DNA from: Rhizobium rhizoryzae
Lineage (GTDB): Bacteria > Pseudomonadota > Alphaproteobacteria > Rhizobiales > Rhizobiaceae
Assembly: GCF_011046895.1 (NCBI RefSeq)
Contig: NZ_CP049250.1
Span: 1,221,501-1,285,500 of the forward strand
Direction of reading: 5' to 3'
DNA length: 64,000 nucleotides
Shown: in pieces, positions 1-7,443 of the stretch
Layout: each line of letters begins with the position of its first letter
Position numbering within the stretch: position 1 is the stretch's first letter
The notes under the pieces: generated by a model
Seen by the model: the letters and a program-made list of their open reading frames with translations, nothing else
The model's database searches: none
Told to the model about the DNA's origin: nothing
Program-made: the position numbers and the translations under genes

Positions 1-180
1 GAAGGTGAGATAACTGCCCTTCTCCGGAAACTGAGATTGATGAGCGGCATAGATCCATTCGCGATGAAAAATTGAATTCAATTCTGCCTGATAGCGGTTT
101 TCGGCAGAGTAATCGTTCGCCCGTAATGTGGGTGCAAATTTCACTGTCGATTCAAAATGCTCATGAAAAACATTAGTCAT
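1..180 (-). CDS. Rieske-type aromatic ring-hydroxylating oxygenase alpha subunit, N-terminal part
   Basis: Partial gene: only the first 60 codons lie in the window, reading leftward from an ATG whose complement is at 178-180, behind a purine-rich site (GGAGAAAGATA). The peptide begins MTNVFHEHFE and includes NRYQAELNSIFHREWIYAA. The pattern of a short Y-x-x-E-x-x-x-I-F-x-x-x-W stretch followed by P-E-K-G-S-Y is the usual start of the alpha subunit of Rieske non-heme iron oxygenases (ring-hydroxylating or glycine-betaine type), just before the Rieske domain. The Rieske and iron-binding motifs would lie outside the window, so the substrate cannot be told. It is divergent from the MarR gene, 76 bp away, which suggests that the regulator controls it. 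Confidence 0.7.
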   Translation of the reverse strand, partial: MTNVFHEHFESTVKFAPTLRANDYSAENRYQAELNSIFHREWIYAAHQSQFPEKGSYLTF

Positions 181-256
181 TATCTTTCTCCTGTTTGCGC
201 TGCGTATCGGAAACTGTAATAAGGCAATCAATATAAATGTATTCGGAACACATATA

Positions 257-790
257 ATGGAGCGTATAAAACCGCAACTCACAAATTTGCTCGGAGCTTT
301 GTCTCTTGCGCTTGCTGATGCGCAGCTTGAGGCCGTGAAGCAGGCTGGTGGTATTGGAACTGCCGCGTGCGCCACCCTGGTGGCACTCGGCCATTCTTGC
401 GAATTGACGATACGCGAACTCGCCGTCATTGCTGGCCTCAGTCATTCTGTCATGGTCCGCTCGATCGAAAACCTTGCTCAAGCGGGACTGGTCGCCAAAT
501 CGCAGGGGAAGGATAAACGCGAAGTATTGACGCGATTAACACCGCAGGGGCTGGAATTGCGTACTCAGCTTCTGGATGCTCGGGCGGCACAGATCCAGAA
601 GGCGCTAGCCGCTCTTTCGCTGCAGCAACAGATATCGCTTCATGAAGCACTTTCGGTGATGCTCGTCACGTTGACGGAGGGCAGAGATCAATCGGAGCAT
701 TTGTGCAGATTGTGTGATGAGGCTGCGTGCGGACCTGATTGCCCTGTGGAACTGTGTGTACAGCAAATGGAGAAGCCGGAAGTGGTTTGA
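257..790 (+). CDS. MarR family transcriptional regulator with cysteine-rich C-terminus
   Basis: A 177-residue protein with the layout of MarR regulators: helical dimerisation ends around a winged helix-turn-helix (about residues 50-100, with LTIRELAVIAGLSHSVMVRS as recognition region and a basic wing GKDKRE). The C-terminal tail is unusual: cysteines at 150, 153, 158, 162 and 167 in the pattern C-x2-C-x4-C-x3-C-x4-C, plus Cys38 and Cys48. Such a cluster could bind a metal or sense redox state; this is inference. It is transcribed away from the Rieske oxygenase gene, the common arrangement for a MarR protein that regulates its neighbour. The start is the ATG at 257; a clear ribosome-binding site is not seen. 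Confidence 0.85.
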   Translation: MERIKPQLTNLLGALSLALADAQLEAVKQAGGIGTAACATLVALGHSCELTIRELAVIAGLSHSVMVRSIENLAQAGLVAKSQGKDKREVLTRLTPQGLELRTQLLDARAAQIQKALAALSLQQQISLHEALSVMLVTLTEGRDQSEHLCRLCDEAACGPDCPVELCVQQMEKPEVV

Positions 791-938
791 ACCGCTGTGC
801 CGGCTGTATAAAAGCTTCACGAATGTGTTTGCCGCTGGCCGCAGGGCAGGCTGGACGGCCCATGTGCTGGAGCAGGAACAGACCGGCTGCCTCATTCGCC
901 CGCAATCGCGCTACATCGGGTAGAGGGCGGGGAGCTTC

Positions 939-990
939 TAATGCATGTCGCGCTCAACCGGATTCGGTTGAGCGAAACGAACATGCATTA
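939..990. repeat. Palindromic intergenic element (cruciform-type)
   Basis: Two nested inverted repeats: outer arms TAATGCATGT (939-948) and ACATGCATTA (981-990), inner arms CGCTCAACCG (951-960) and CGGTTGAGCG (965-974) around a 4-base loop. The GCATGT...ACATGC outer arms resemble those of the rhizobial repeat found elsewhere in this window (35604-35655). Function unknown; it may act as a terminator-like RNA hairpin after the MarR gene. Confidence 0.7.
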
Positions 991-1001
991 TTTCAAAGTC
1001 T

Positions 1002-1043
1002 TACAGCGTCGTCCGCGCGTTCAATCGAACGCGCCGCGCTGTA
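1002..1043. repeat. Second palindromic intergenic element
   Basis: Outer arms TACAGCG (1002-1008) and CGCTGTA (1037-1043) enclose inner arms GCGCGTTC (1015-1022) and GAACGCGC (1027-1034) around AATC. It lies 11 bp from the preceding palindrome, so the two probably form one composite repeat element. No gene overlaps it. Confidence 0.65.
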
Positions 1044-1139
1044 GGCTCCCATCGTCCTGGATTTGACATGCGTCAACATGGCCAATGTCGAAGGCTGATG
1101 TTTCGGGCTACTGCTCCGCATATTCAATAGTGCAGAGAT

Positions 1140-1268
1140 ATGCGTATGCAATCCGCTTCTGTCTGGGACTGGTTCCCTTACGTCTTCTTTCCGTTCAAGA
1201 TCCTCGTTCTTGGCATCGGCATGTTCTACGCCATCAAATGGCACCACGATCAGGCGAAGAAGAAATAG
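1140..1268 (+). CDS. Small membrane protein of 42 residues
   Basis: A short open frame: MRMQSASVWDWFPYVFFPFK, then a hydrophobic stretch ILVLGIGMFYAI, ending with a basic tail KWHHDQAKKK. One membrane span is likely, with a cytoplasmic basic end by the positive-inside rule. Short proteins of this plan occur in rhizobia as uncharacterised conserved proteins; I recall the pattern but cannot verify it here. The second Met (1146) is an alternative start. No clear Shine-Dalgarno site is seen. It stops just upstream of the nadC tail fragment and points towards the nadC/DUF2867 genes. Confidence 0.55.
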   Translation: MRMQSASVWDWFPYVFFPFKILVLGIGMFYAIKWHHDQAKKK

Positions 1269-1292
1269 CGAGTTCTAAAAAGGGATAGGCCC

Positions 1293-1352
1293 TCAACCAT
1301 TCGCTTGCCAATCCAGCCCGATATCGAGCGTTGGGGCGCTGTGGGTGATCCA
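1293..1352 (-). pseudogene. Duplicated 3' end of nadC (remnant)
   Basis: This 60-base stretch read on the minus strand encodes [19 protein letters not shown] plus a stop, identical to the last 19 residues of the intact NadC (stop at 1889-1891). The DNA differs at six positions, all in third codon positions and all synonymous. Similarity stops abruptly on the upstream side just before the TGG codon, where the end of the DUF2867 gene begins (17 bp further). The fragment has no start and cannot be made as a protein. It is read as the trace of a recombination event that placed the DUF2867 gene beside nadC. Confidence 0.85.
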
Positions 1353-1368
1353 GCTGCTGAAATGAGCA

Positions 1369-1884
1369 TCATCCAGATGTGGATCGACGCGTCAGCACTT
1401 TGGCCAAATGCATGAGGTCTCGCTTCACGATGATCTTATGCACGGGGCCCACCGGCAACATGTAAGCTCTGCCGAAGGCGTTGTGCGTGACAACCGAGGC
1501 AGTTACGCTGAGAACGCAATCCTTGATCAATAGGCAGATCATGACGTCCAAGTGGCGATCTCGGACTGTCAGGATCAGTCTATTGGGGGCTACATCCTCA
1601 ACGAGAAAGAAATCCAGTCGATCGCCCGCCTGAACGGTTTCGACCTTTGAACCGGAAAAGCCGCCGATCCGTTGCACGTCGAACCTGGACGAAATCATAT
1701 CCCTGACTTTGAAGGCCAGTTTCAGAATCGGCTTTGGTCCGCCTGTCGCAATGTTCCAGGCTTCAAGGGGCGTTATCGCGAAAGGCAATAGGATGGACTG
1801 GTGGTCGTAATAGTCCAGCTCACCGCTTGGCTTCAACGTTCTGATGGACGAATCAGCCTCTTGCACCATTATTCCTTGCGCCAT
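1369..1884 (-). CDS. DUF2867 domain protein
   Basis: A 171-residue protein that resembles DUF2867 family proteins (SRPBCC-like fold, function unknown): an N-terminal stretch with YYDHQSILLP, a central W-N-I-A-T-GGPKPILKLAFKVRD segment, and a C-terminal half with DFFLVEDVAPNRLILTVRDR. The start is placed at the ATG of MAQGIMVQEADSS, which follows GGTGAGGGA; an upstream ATG at 1896 is possible, and the open frame before it only runs through nadC. It begins within 5 bp of the nadC stop and so should be co-transcribed with nadABC. It lies between two copies of the nadC 3' end, which suggests later acquisition. Confidence 0.7.
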   Translation of the reverse strand: MAQGIMVQEADSSIRTLKPSGELDYYDHQSILLPFAITPLEAWNIATGGPKPILKLAFKVRDMISSRFDVQRIGGFSGSKVETVQAGDRLDFFLVEDVAPNRLILTVRDRHLDVMICLLIKDCVLSVTASVVTHNAFGRAYMLPVGPVHKIIVKRDLMHLAKVLTRRSTSG

Positions 1885-1888
1885 TCCC

Positions 1889-2746
1889 TCACCCATTCGC
1901 CTGCCAATCCAGTCCGATATCGAGTGTCGGTGCGCTGTGGGTGATCCAGCCGACGGAGAGAAGATCGACGCCGCTTTCGGCAATGGCGCGGGCGGTGTGG
2001 GGCGTGATGCCGCCGGAGGCTTCGGTGAGTGCGCGGCCATTCACCAGCGCCACAGCTTGCGCAAGCTGCGGGGGCGTCATATTGTCGAGCAGCACGGCAT
2101 CGACGCCTTCTTCCAGCACCTCGCGCAGTTGATCCAGCGTATCCACCTCGATCTCGATCTTCACCATGTGGCCTGCTGCGGCCTTGGCGCTCTGGATCGC
2201 AGCTCTCACGCCGCCTGCAATGGCGATGTGATTGTCCTTGATGAGGATTGCATCATAGAGCGCGAAGCGGTGGTTGATGCCGCCGCCAGCCCGCACCGCA
2301 TATTTTTCCAGCGCCCGCAGGCCCGGTGTTGTTTTGCGCGTGCAGGCAAGCTTTGCCTTGGTGCCGGAAATCGCATCCACGATGGAGCGGGTAACGCTCG
2401 CCACGCCGGAGAGATGGCCCATGAAGTTCAGAGCCGTGCGCTCTGCCGTCAGAAGCGCATGGGATGAACCTTCGACGGTGGCAATCAGCGTGCCGGGTTC
2501 CAGCCGCTCACCGTCCTTCACATGGCTTAGCATGCGAATAGTGGGGTCGATGAGTTCGAAGGCGAGCGATGCCACATCCACGCCCGCAAGGCACCCGGCC
2601 TGACGGGCGCGAAATTCCAGCCGCGAGCGATGGCCTGCCGGTACGACGGCGGCGGAGGTAATGTCACCCGCAGCGCCCAGATCTTCCTGAAGCGCCAGAC
2701 GAACAGCCGGTTCAAACACCGGGCGGGGCAGGGGGGCAAGCTGCAT
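1889..2746 (-). CDS. nadC: Nicotinate-nucleotide pyrophosphorylase (carboxylating)
   Basis: Quinolinate phosphoribosyltransferase, 285 residues, normal length. It converts quinolinate and PRPP to nicotinate mononucleotide, CO2 and pyrophosphate, the third step of de novo NAD synthesis in the cytoplasm. Family marks seen: [19 protein letters not shown], the basic substrate loop [20 protein letters not shown]-(F)[12 protein letters not shown], then [11 protein letters not shown] and VDAVLLDNM. Last gene of nadA-nadB-nadC, 14 bp after nadB. Its last 19 codons exist in a second, diverged copy at 1293-1352, so this 3' end may have been exchanged by recombination. Confidence 0.97.
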   Translation of the reverse strand: MQLAPLPRPVFEPAVRLALQEDLGAAGDITSAAVVPAGHRSRLEFRARQAGCLAGVDVASLAFELIDPTIRMLSHVKDGERLEPGTLIATVEGSSHALLTAERTALNFMGHLSGVASVTRSIVDAISGTKAKLACTRKTTPGLRALEKYAVRAGGGINHRFALYDAILIKDNHIAIAGGVRAAIQSAKAAAGHMVKIEIEVDTLDQLREVLEEGVDAVLLDNMTPPQLAQAVALVNGRALTEASGGITPHTARAIAESGVDLLSVGWITHSAPTLDIGLDWQANG

Positions 2747-2760
2747 GGGATAACCTTATC

Positions 2761-4296
2761 TCAGGCGGTGAGGGAAAGCGGTGCATTTTCCACCGCCCGT
2801 GTGCGTTCGATGATTTCGGGCAGGGTCAGAAACTGGCGCGTTGGCTGCGACGAGGTTTGCGGAAAATCCGTCCGCGCATGGGCGCCGCGTGTTTCCCGCC
2901 GTTCAAGCGCGAAGGCGGCAATAGTAAGCGCCACGAGTGCCGCATCCGAACCCTGTTCCAGCGCCAGTGGCCGGAGCTGGTTGATCGCCTGCTTCAACCC
3001 CGCCTCATGCCGCAGCACGCCGAGACTGCGGGAAACCAATGCGCGAAGGCTCGCATCGGGTGGAGGCACGCGCCGGGGCTCGACTGGTTCCAGATAGGCC
3101 GGTGCCGGATGCGGCGGGGTGCGGGCGATGTCTTCAGCCGCTGCAAGCCCCATCACCGTTGCTTCAAGCAGCGAATTGCTGGCCAGCCGGTTTGCGCCAT
3201 GCAGGCCGGTTGCCGCCACTTCGCCCACGGCCCACAGACCTTCCACCCTGGTTCGTCCGGCAAGATCGGTGGCCACGCCGCCCATGTGGTAGTGAACAGC
3301 GGGGCGGACGGGGATTGCCTCTCGGGCAGGATCGATGCCGGCATCCTGGCAGAGCGCGGTGATACTGGGAAAACGGGCCGCGAAGCGGTTTCCAAGGGTT
3401 GGTCGCGCATCAAGGAACACGCGCCCGCCACGGGCAATTTCCGCGCTGATGGCGCGCGCCACTACATCGCGCGGTGCAAGTTCCGCCCCCGGCACATCGG
3501 CCATGAAGCGCTCGCCCCGTTCGTTGCGCAGTTGCGCACCTTCGCCGCGCACCGCCTCGCTGATGAGGGCAAGCGGCGTGCGTGGGCTGGCAAGCGCTGT
3601 CGGGTGGAACTGCACGAATTCCATATCGGCAAGTGCGGCACCGGCGCGCGCCGCAAGCGCAATGCCCTGGCCGAAATTACCAGTCGGATTCGTCGTTGCC
3701 TCGTAAAGCCCGCCAATGCCGCCGGTTGCCAGCACCACGGCGCTGCCGAGGAGCGTTTCGGTTGAACCGCCAGCGGCAATTTCCACGCCCACAACCCGGC
3801 CTTCCGCCACCGTCAGGCGCTGCGCTTGCGCACCCGCTATTACGGTAATCGACGGTGTATCAAGCACTTGGCGTATCAAAGCGTTGACCACCGATGCGCC
3901 GGAAGCATCGCCGCTGGCATGAACAATACGGCGGCGGCAATGGGCGGCCTCGAGCCCGAGCGAGAATTCGCCATCTGACGTTCGGTCGAATTGCGCCCCC
4001 TGACGTTCCAGCCAGTGGATGGCATCGGCAGCACGGGTGAGAATGAAGCGTGCCGCCTCTTCATCCACCAGACCGTCGCCAGCGGCCAGCGTATCAGAGA
4101 GATGAAGCTCCGCGCTATCGTCAGGGCCGACGGCTGCGGCAATGCCCCCTTGCGCCCAGGCGCTGGAGGTCTGCTGCCCAAGACCTGCCTTGGTGATCAG
4201 CAGGACCTTGCGCGGTGCCAGTGCCAAGGCTGTCGTCAGGCCCGCAATGCCACTGCCGATGACGATAACCGGCAGGGCCGCGCTCGGCGTGTTCAT
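2761..4296 (-). CDS. nadB: L-aspartate oxidase
   Basis: FAD-dependent oxidase, 511 residues, that turns L-aspartate into iminoaspartate, the first step of de novo NAD synthesis. The N-terminus carries the FAD-binding motif [18 protein letters not shown]; the active-site region QGGIAAAVG, the [15 protein letters not shown] stretch, [15 protein letters not shown], and the C-terminal [16 protein letters not shown] and [16 protein letters not shown] stretches are typical of the succinate dehydrogenase/L-aspartate oxidase family. The start ATG overlaps the nadA stop by 4 bases, a sign of translational coupling, and nadC follows after 14 bp. Confidence 0.97.
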   Translation of the reverse strand: MNTPSAALPVIVIGSGIAGLTTALALAPRKVLLITKAGLGQQTSSAWAQGGIAAAVGPDDSAELHLSDTLAAGDGLVDEEAARFILTRAADAIHWLERQGAQFDRTSDGEFSLGLEAAHCRRRIVHASGDASGASVVNALIRQVLDTPSITVIAGAQAQRLTVAEGRVVGVEIAAGGSTETLLGSAVVLATGGIGGLYEATTNPTGNFGQGIALAARAGAALADMEFVQFHPTALASPRTPLALISEAVRGEGAQLRNERGERFMADVPGAELAPRDVVARAISAEIARGGRVFLDARPTLGNRFAARFPSITALCQDAGIDPAREAIPVRPAVHYHMGGVATDLAGRTRVEGLWAVGEVAATGLHGANRLASNSLLEATVMGLAAAEDIARTPPHPAPAYLEPVEPRRVPPPDASLRALVSRSLGVLRHEAGLKQAINQLRPLALEQGSDAALVALTIAAFALERRETRGAHARTDFPQTSSQPTRQFLTLPEIIERTRAVENAPLSLTA

Positions 4297-5267
4297 TTCA
4301 CGGCCAGCATGCGTTCAACGGCAAGGCGTGCCTTGTCGGCAACGGCCGGGTCCACGGTCACCTCATGCATGCCGGTTTCCAGCGCCTCGCGAATATTGGC
4401 AAGCGTGATGCGCTTCATGTGCGGGCAGAGATTGCAGGGGCGAATGAACTCCACATCCGGATTGTTGGCTGCCACATTGTCGCTCATGGAGCATTCGGTC
4501 AGAAGCACCACGCGCGGCGGCTTTTCTTTGGCGACATAATCCGACATCACGGCGGTCGATCCGGCAAAATCCGCTTCCAGCACCACCTCCGGCGGGCATT
4601 CCGGATGCGCCAGAACGATAACGCCCGGATGCGCATCGCGCAGGTCGCGAATATCCTGCGGGGTGAAAAGCTGGTGAACCTCGCAATGGCCCTTCCAGGC
4701 AATCAGTTCCACATGGGTTTGTCGGGCCACGTTTTGCGCCAGATATTCGTCCGGCAGCATCAGGACTTTTGGAACGCCGAGTGATTCCACCACTTCCTTG
4801 GCATTGCCGGAGGTGCAGCAGATATCCGAAGCGGCTTTAACGGCGGCAGAGGTGTTCACGTAGGTCACGACGGGAACGCCCGGATGCGCCTGCCGCAAAA
4901 GGGCGATATCTTCCGGCGTGATGGAGTCGGCCAGCGAACAGCCAGCCCGCATATCCGGGATCAGAACAGTCTTCGACGGGTTCAGCAGCTTGGCGGTTTC
5001 CGCCATGAAATGCACGCCCGCCAGAACGATGATATCGGCATCGACGTCCATGGCCTTGCGAGCCAGCGCCAGACTGTCGCCCACGATATCAGCCACGCCG
5101 TGGAAGATTTCCGGGGTCTGGTAGTTATGCGCCAGAATGACCGCGTTCTTCGTGCGCTTCAATTCGAGGATGGCTGCAACGTCGGCCTCATGCGCCATCC
5201 ATTCGGCCTTGGGCATGATCCGGCTGACCCGCTCATACAGCGCAGAAACGGAAACGGGAGAATTCAT
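4293..5267 (-). CDS. nadA: Quinolinate synthase A
   Basis: 324 residues. Condenses iminoaspartate with dihydroxyacetone phosphate to quinolinate using a [4Fe-4S] cluster. Seen: [14 protein letters not shown] near the N-terminus, [25 protein letters not shown] (cluster Cys), [32 protein letters not shown] (second cluster Cys region) and the C-terminal [12 protein letters not shown] (third). The ATG follows a strong site (AAAGGAGGTCGCC). The operon promoter and a perfect palindromic operator lie just upstream, so nadABC is probably repressed by the product of the gene before it. Confidence 0.97.
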   Translation of the reverse strand: MNSPVSVSALYERVSRIMPKAEWMAHEADVAAILELKRTKNAVILAHNYQTPEIFHGVADIVGDSLALARKAMDVDADIIVLAGVHFMAETAKLLNPSKTVLIPDMRAGCSLADSITPEDIALLRQAHPGVPVVTYVNTSAAVKAASDICCTSGNAKEVVESLGVPKVLMLPDEYLAQNVARQTHVELIAWKGHCEVHQLFTPQDIRDLRDAHPGVIVLAHPECPPEVVLEADFAGSTAVMSDYVAKEKPPRVVLLTECSMSDNVAANNPDVEFIRPCNLCPHMKRITLANIREALETGMHEVTVDPAVADKARLAVERMLAVK

Positions 5268-5279
5268 GGCGACCTCCTT

Positions 5280-5298
5280 TATACTCGACTTGAGTATA
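5280..5298. promoter_or_regulatory. Palindromic operator of nadABC (NadQ/NrtR-type box)
   Basis: Perfect inverted repeat TATACTC-N5-GAGTATA, 12 bp before the nadA start and 11 bp after the -10 element of the promoter listed next. Binding there would block transcription at or just after initiation. The gene immediately upstream encodes the NAD-regulator family protein, which is the natural candidate to bind it. Confidence 0.8.
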
Positions 5299-5309
5299 TC
5301 GCGGGCGCA

Positions 5310-5338
5310 GAGATATTCTCATTTGGAGTTTATGTCAA
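5310..5338 (-). promoter_or_regulatory. Probable sigma-70 promoter of nadABC
   Basis: On the minus strand TTGACA (complement at 5333-5338), a 17-base spacer and TATCTC (complement at 5310-5315). The -35 element overlaps the stop codon of the nadQ-like gene, so nadABC can be transcribed separately from it. The palindromic operator lies just downstream. Confidence 0.65.
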
Positions 5339-6267
5339 TTGCGGGAGATGGGAAGTTTCGAGCCGGAAAAAGCACGCTCTTCCAGCACCGCATGGCGGTA
5401 GCGGAAAAGCTTGGCGGGGCGTCCACCGGTCTCGCTGGTCACGTCACCGGTTTCCTCAATAAGGTCCTGCGAATCAATCAGGCGGCGGAAGTTGGGTTTA
5501 TGCAGGGTCAGGCCCGCCAGCGCCTCCACGGTCCGCTGCAATTGCAGCAGCGTGAAGCTTTCCGGCATGAGTTCAAAGACAACGGGGCGGTATTTGATCT
5601 TGGCACGTAGACGGGCAATGCCGGTGGCGAGAATGCGCCGATGATCGGCAAACATGGACCGGCCGGTTGCAACGAATTCTTCGCCGCCTGATTCGGCGAC
5701 CAGCCCCGCCTCATACATCAGCTCGTAGCGTTGGAGCGTCAGGTCTTCGTTCCAGGCGGCGCCATGCAGCCCGAAGGCAAATTCAATACGGCGGCGGCGA
5801 TGGTCTCGGCGGGAGGGGTCCCGTTCCGCCCAGCGTTGCAGGTATTCCGCGATTGCTTGCAGGGAATCAGGCGTGCCCTTGCGGTGGTCTTCCCATGGAA
5901 AATACTCGTACCAGCCGTGCCAGCCCGGTTTTCCGGCACCGGGTGCTGCCTGTTCCCGCACAAGGCCCAGATAGCTGATGGATATGGTGCGCGAGTAACC
6001 CGTGTCCTGGGTGCGGTCACGGTCTGCAAAGGTATAGAGCTGTTCGAGATAGCCAACGGGGTGGCCTGTCTGGTCGCCCACCCATTCGCGAAGTCCTGCC
6101 TGAAGGCTGCGATGTGCAAGCTCAAACGGACCGGAAGGCAGGGCGTCACCAGACCGAATCGTCATCACGCGCGGCTCATCACCAGTGACGGCGGCAAGCA
6201 CGGCAATCAGCTCGGCATGGGCAAGTCCGGTCGGCACGAAAAACCTCAAGGCAAAATGAACCGCCAT
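5335..6267 (-). CDS. nadQ: NAD biosynthesis regulator, NadQ-like (Nudix-related)
   Basis: 310 residues, beginning MAVHFALRFFVPTGLAHAEL, with PRVMTIRSGDALPSGPFELA and LREWVGDQTGHPVGYLEQLY, then a C-terminal helical part with TLLQLQRTVEALAGLTLHK and NFRRLIDSQDLIEETGD that looks like a winged-helix DNA-binding domain. This matches the alphaproteobacterial NAD regulator family (COG4111, called NadQ), a Nudix-like ligand domain fused to a DNA-binding domain, proposed to repress nadABC when NAD is ample. The gene lies directly upstream of nadA, and a perfect palindrome is in the gap. The name rests on my memory of the family and on context. Confidence 0.75.
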   Translation of the reverse strand: MAVHFALRFFVPTGLAHAELIAVLAAVTGDEPRVMTIRSGDALPSGPFELAHRSLQAGLREWVGDQTGHPVGYLEQLYTFADRDRTQDTGYSRTISISYLGLVREQAAPGAGKPGWHGWYEYFPWEDHRKGTPDSLQAIAEYLQRWAERDPSRRDHRRRRIEFAFGLHGAAWNEDLTLQRYELMYEAGLVAESGGEEFVATGRSMFADHRRILATGIARLRAKIKYRPVVFELMPESFTLLQLQRTVEALAGLTLHKPNFRRLIDSQDLIEETGDVTSETGGRPAKLFRYRHAVLEERAFSGSKLPISRN

Positions 6268-6346
6268 TTAACGGCAGCCGTCATCTTGGGTAACAAGAGA
6301 GCTTACGTTGATTACAGGTTCAGCAGTTTGGAGGAAATAGCAAAGT

Positions 6347-6362
6347 CTCCGCTCAGGCGGAG
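6347..6362 (-). terminator. Hairpin after tRNA-Gly
   Basis: CTCCGC-TCAG-GCGGAG, about 40 bases downstream of the tRNA on the minus strand, followed by a short ACTTTGC rather than a clean T run. A weak intrinsic terminator or processing structure. Confidence 0.35.
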
Positions 6363-6400
6363 GTTCAATTCAATCATCTAGAAAGCTATGAGAGAATTGG

Positions 6401-6472
6401 AGCGGGCGAAGGGATTCGAACCCTCGACCCCAACCTTGGCAAGGTTGTGCTCTACCCCTGAGCTACACCCGC
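6401..6472 (-). tRNA. tRNA-Gly (GCC)
   Basis: Complete cloverleaf of 72 bases without CCA. The acceptor stem is GCGGGTG paired to CGCCCGC with discriminator T; D arm GCTC...GAGC with AGGGGTA loop; anticodon arm CAACC-TTGCCAA-GGTTG with anticodon GCC; variable loop of 5; T arm with TTCGAAT loop. CCA is not encoded. Confidence 0.97.
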
Positions 6473-6863
6473 TCATCAATTCAACAGCCTGGGGTAGATC
6501 GCTAGGCCGTTGGTCGCTGTCTTGCGGCGACGAGGGCTATATGGCCCAACTGCTTTTTGAATGCAACAGGGAAATGACATCGTCGTGCGATTTTTTGTTT
6601 TTTTCTTTTAAGTAATTGAAAATAATAAGTATTTTTCGCATCAATCTGGCTGGTGCTTTTATGAAGTCACCAAATCAAGGTTTAGCCGCTCTGAGACGGC
6701 TCTCGAAGATCGTAAACTTCCTTCCTGCTATTTTGCCGGTATAGCGCCTGTCGAATGACGCTTCTGCTGATGGCGTTGCGGACGAGATGTTCTATAGTTC
6801 GGCGCAAAGCGGCAGGTTCCTCCTGCCCACGATACCCTTGAATGAGTTCGGATTGCATTTGTC
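6473..6863. other. Intergenic region without recognised features
   Basis: About 390 bases between tRNA-Gly and the deacylase gene. The middle (about 6590-6640) is markedly A+T-rich with T runs, unlike the surroundings. It should hold the promoters of the tRNA (leftward) and of the deacylase gene (rightward), but I could not place convincing -35/-10 pairs. No open frame with good coding features. Confidence 0.5.
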
Positions 6864-7388
6864 ATGACCACGCCCTCCCCGACCGCCGATCATCCCAAGA
6901 CCGCCGAACAGCTTTTCGCCTTTCTGGATGAGCTTGGCATTCAGCACAGCACCAAGAACCATCCGCCGGTTTTCACCGTCGCCGAATCGGAAAGTCTGAG
7001 GGACGAGATTCCGGGAGGTCATACGAAGAACCTGTTCGTGAAGGACAAGAAGGACCAGTTCTTCGTCGTCACCGTGGAGGAGCGTGCGACGGTGGATCTG
7101 AAGCAGATTCACAAGATCATCGGCGCTTCCAGCCGTGTGTCCTTCGGCAGCCCGGAAAAGATGCTGGAATATCTCGGCGTGGTGCCGGGATCGGTCACCG
7201 TGTTCGGCGCCATCAACGATACGCAAAACAAGGTCACATTCGTGCTGGATGAGGGCTTGATGCAGTACGACATCATCAACGGCCACCCTCTGCGCAATGA
7301 CGCGACGACCTCGATCGGGCGGGACGACCTCATTTCCTTCTTGAAGGCAACGGGTCACGATCCGCTTGTCTTGAAAGTCGCGGACTGA
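6864..7388 (+). CDS. Prolyl-tRNA editing deacylase (ProXp-ala/PrdX, YbaK domain)
   Basis: 174 residues of the YbaK/aminoacyl-tRNA editing family, which clears mischarged tRNA, here most likely Ala-tRNA(Pro). Seen: HSTKNHPPVFTVAESESL, GGHTKNLFVKDKKDQFFVVT with the conserved K-N-L-F, SRVSFGSPEKMLEYLGVVPG and the G-x-V-(T/S)-x-F-(G/A) stretch GSVTVFGAINDTQNKV. Free-standing deacylases of this length are standard in alphaproteobacteria, whose ProRS often lacks the editing insert. The start ATG at 6864 has no strong ribosome-binding site. It heads a run of plus-strand genes up to the Trm112-like gene. Confidence 0.9.
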   Translation: MTTPSPTADHPKTAEQLFAFLDELGIQHSTKNHPPVFTVAESESLRDEIPGGHTKNLFVKDKKDQFFVVTVEERATVDLKQIHKIIGASSRVSFGSPEKMLEYLGVVPGSVTVFGAINDTQNKVTFVLDEGLMQYDIINGHPLRNDATTSIGRDDLISFLKATGHDPLVLKVAD

Positions 7389-7443
7389 CATACGATCTGT
7401 TCAAGCACAAGTCGCATGACACTTACCGTCTGGGGAGACATTC

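Larger units (their letters stand above)
791..1139. other. Intergenic region with two palindromic repeats
   Basis: About 350 bases between the MarR gene and the small membrane protein gene. It contains the two inverted repeats listed separately (939-990 and 1002-1043). Several short open frames cross it on both strands but none has a ribosome-binding site or a recognisable product. Confidence 0.6.

Noticed and set aside
1885..2040. N-terminal extension of the DUF2867 frame
   Set aside because: The extra residues are nadC read in another frame; the start is placed at 1884.
5268..5334. NAD-sensing riboswitch before nadA
   Set aside because: The gap is too short and is explained by a promoter plus a protein operator dyad.
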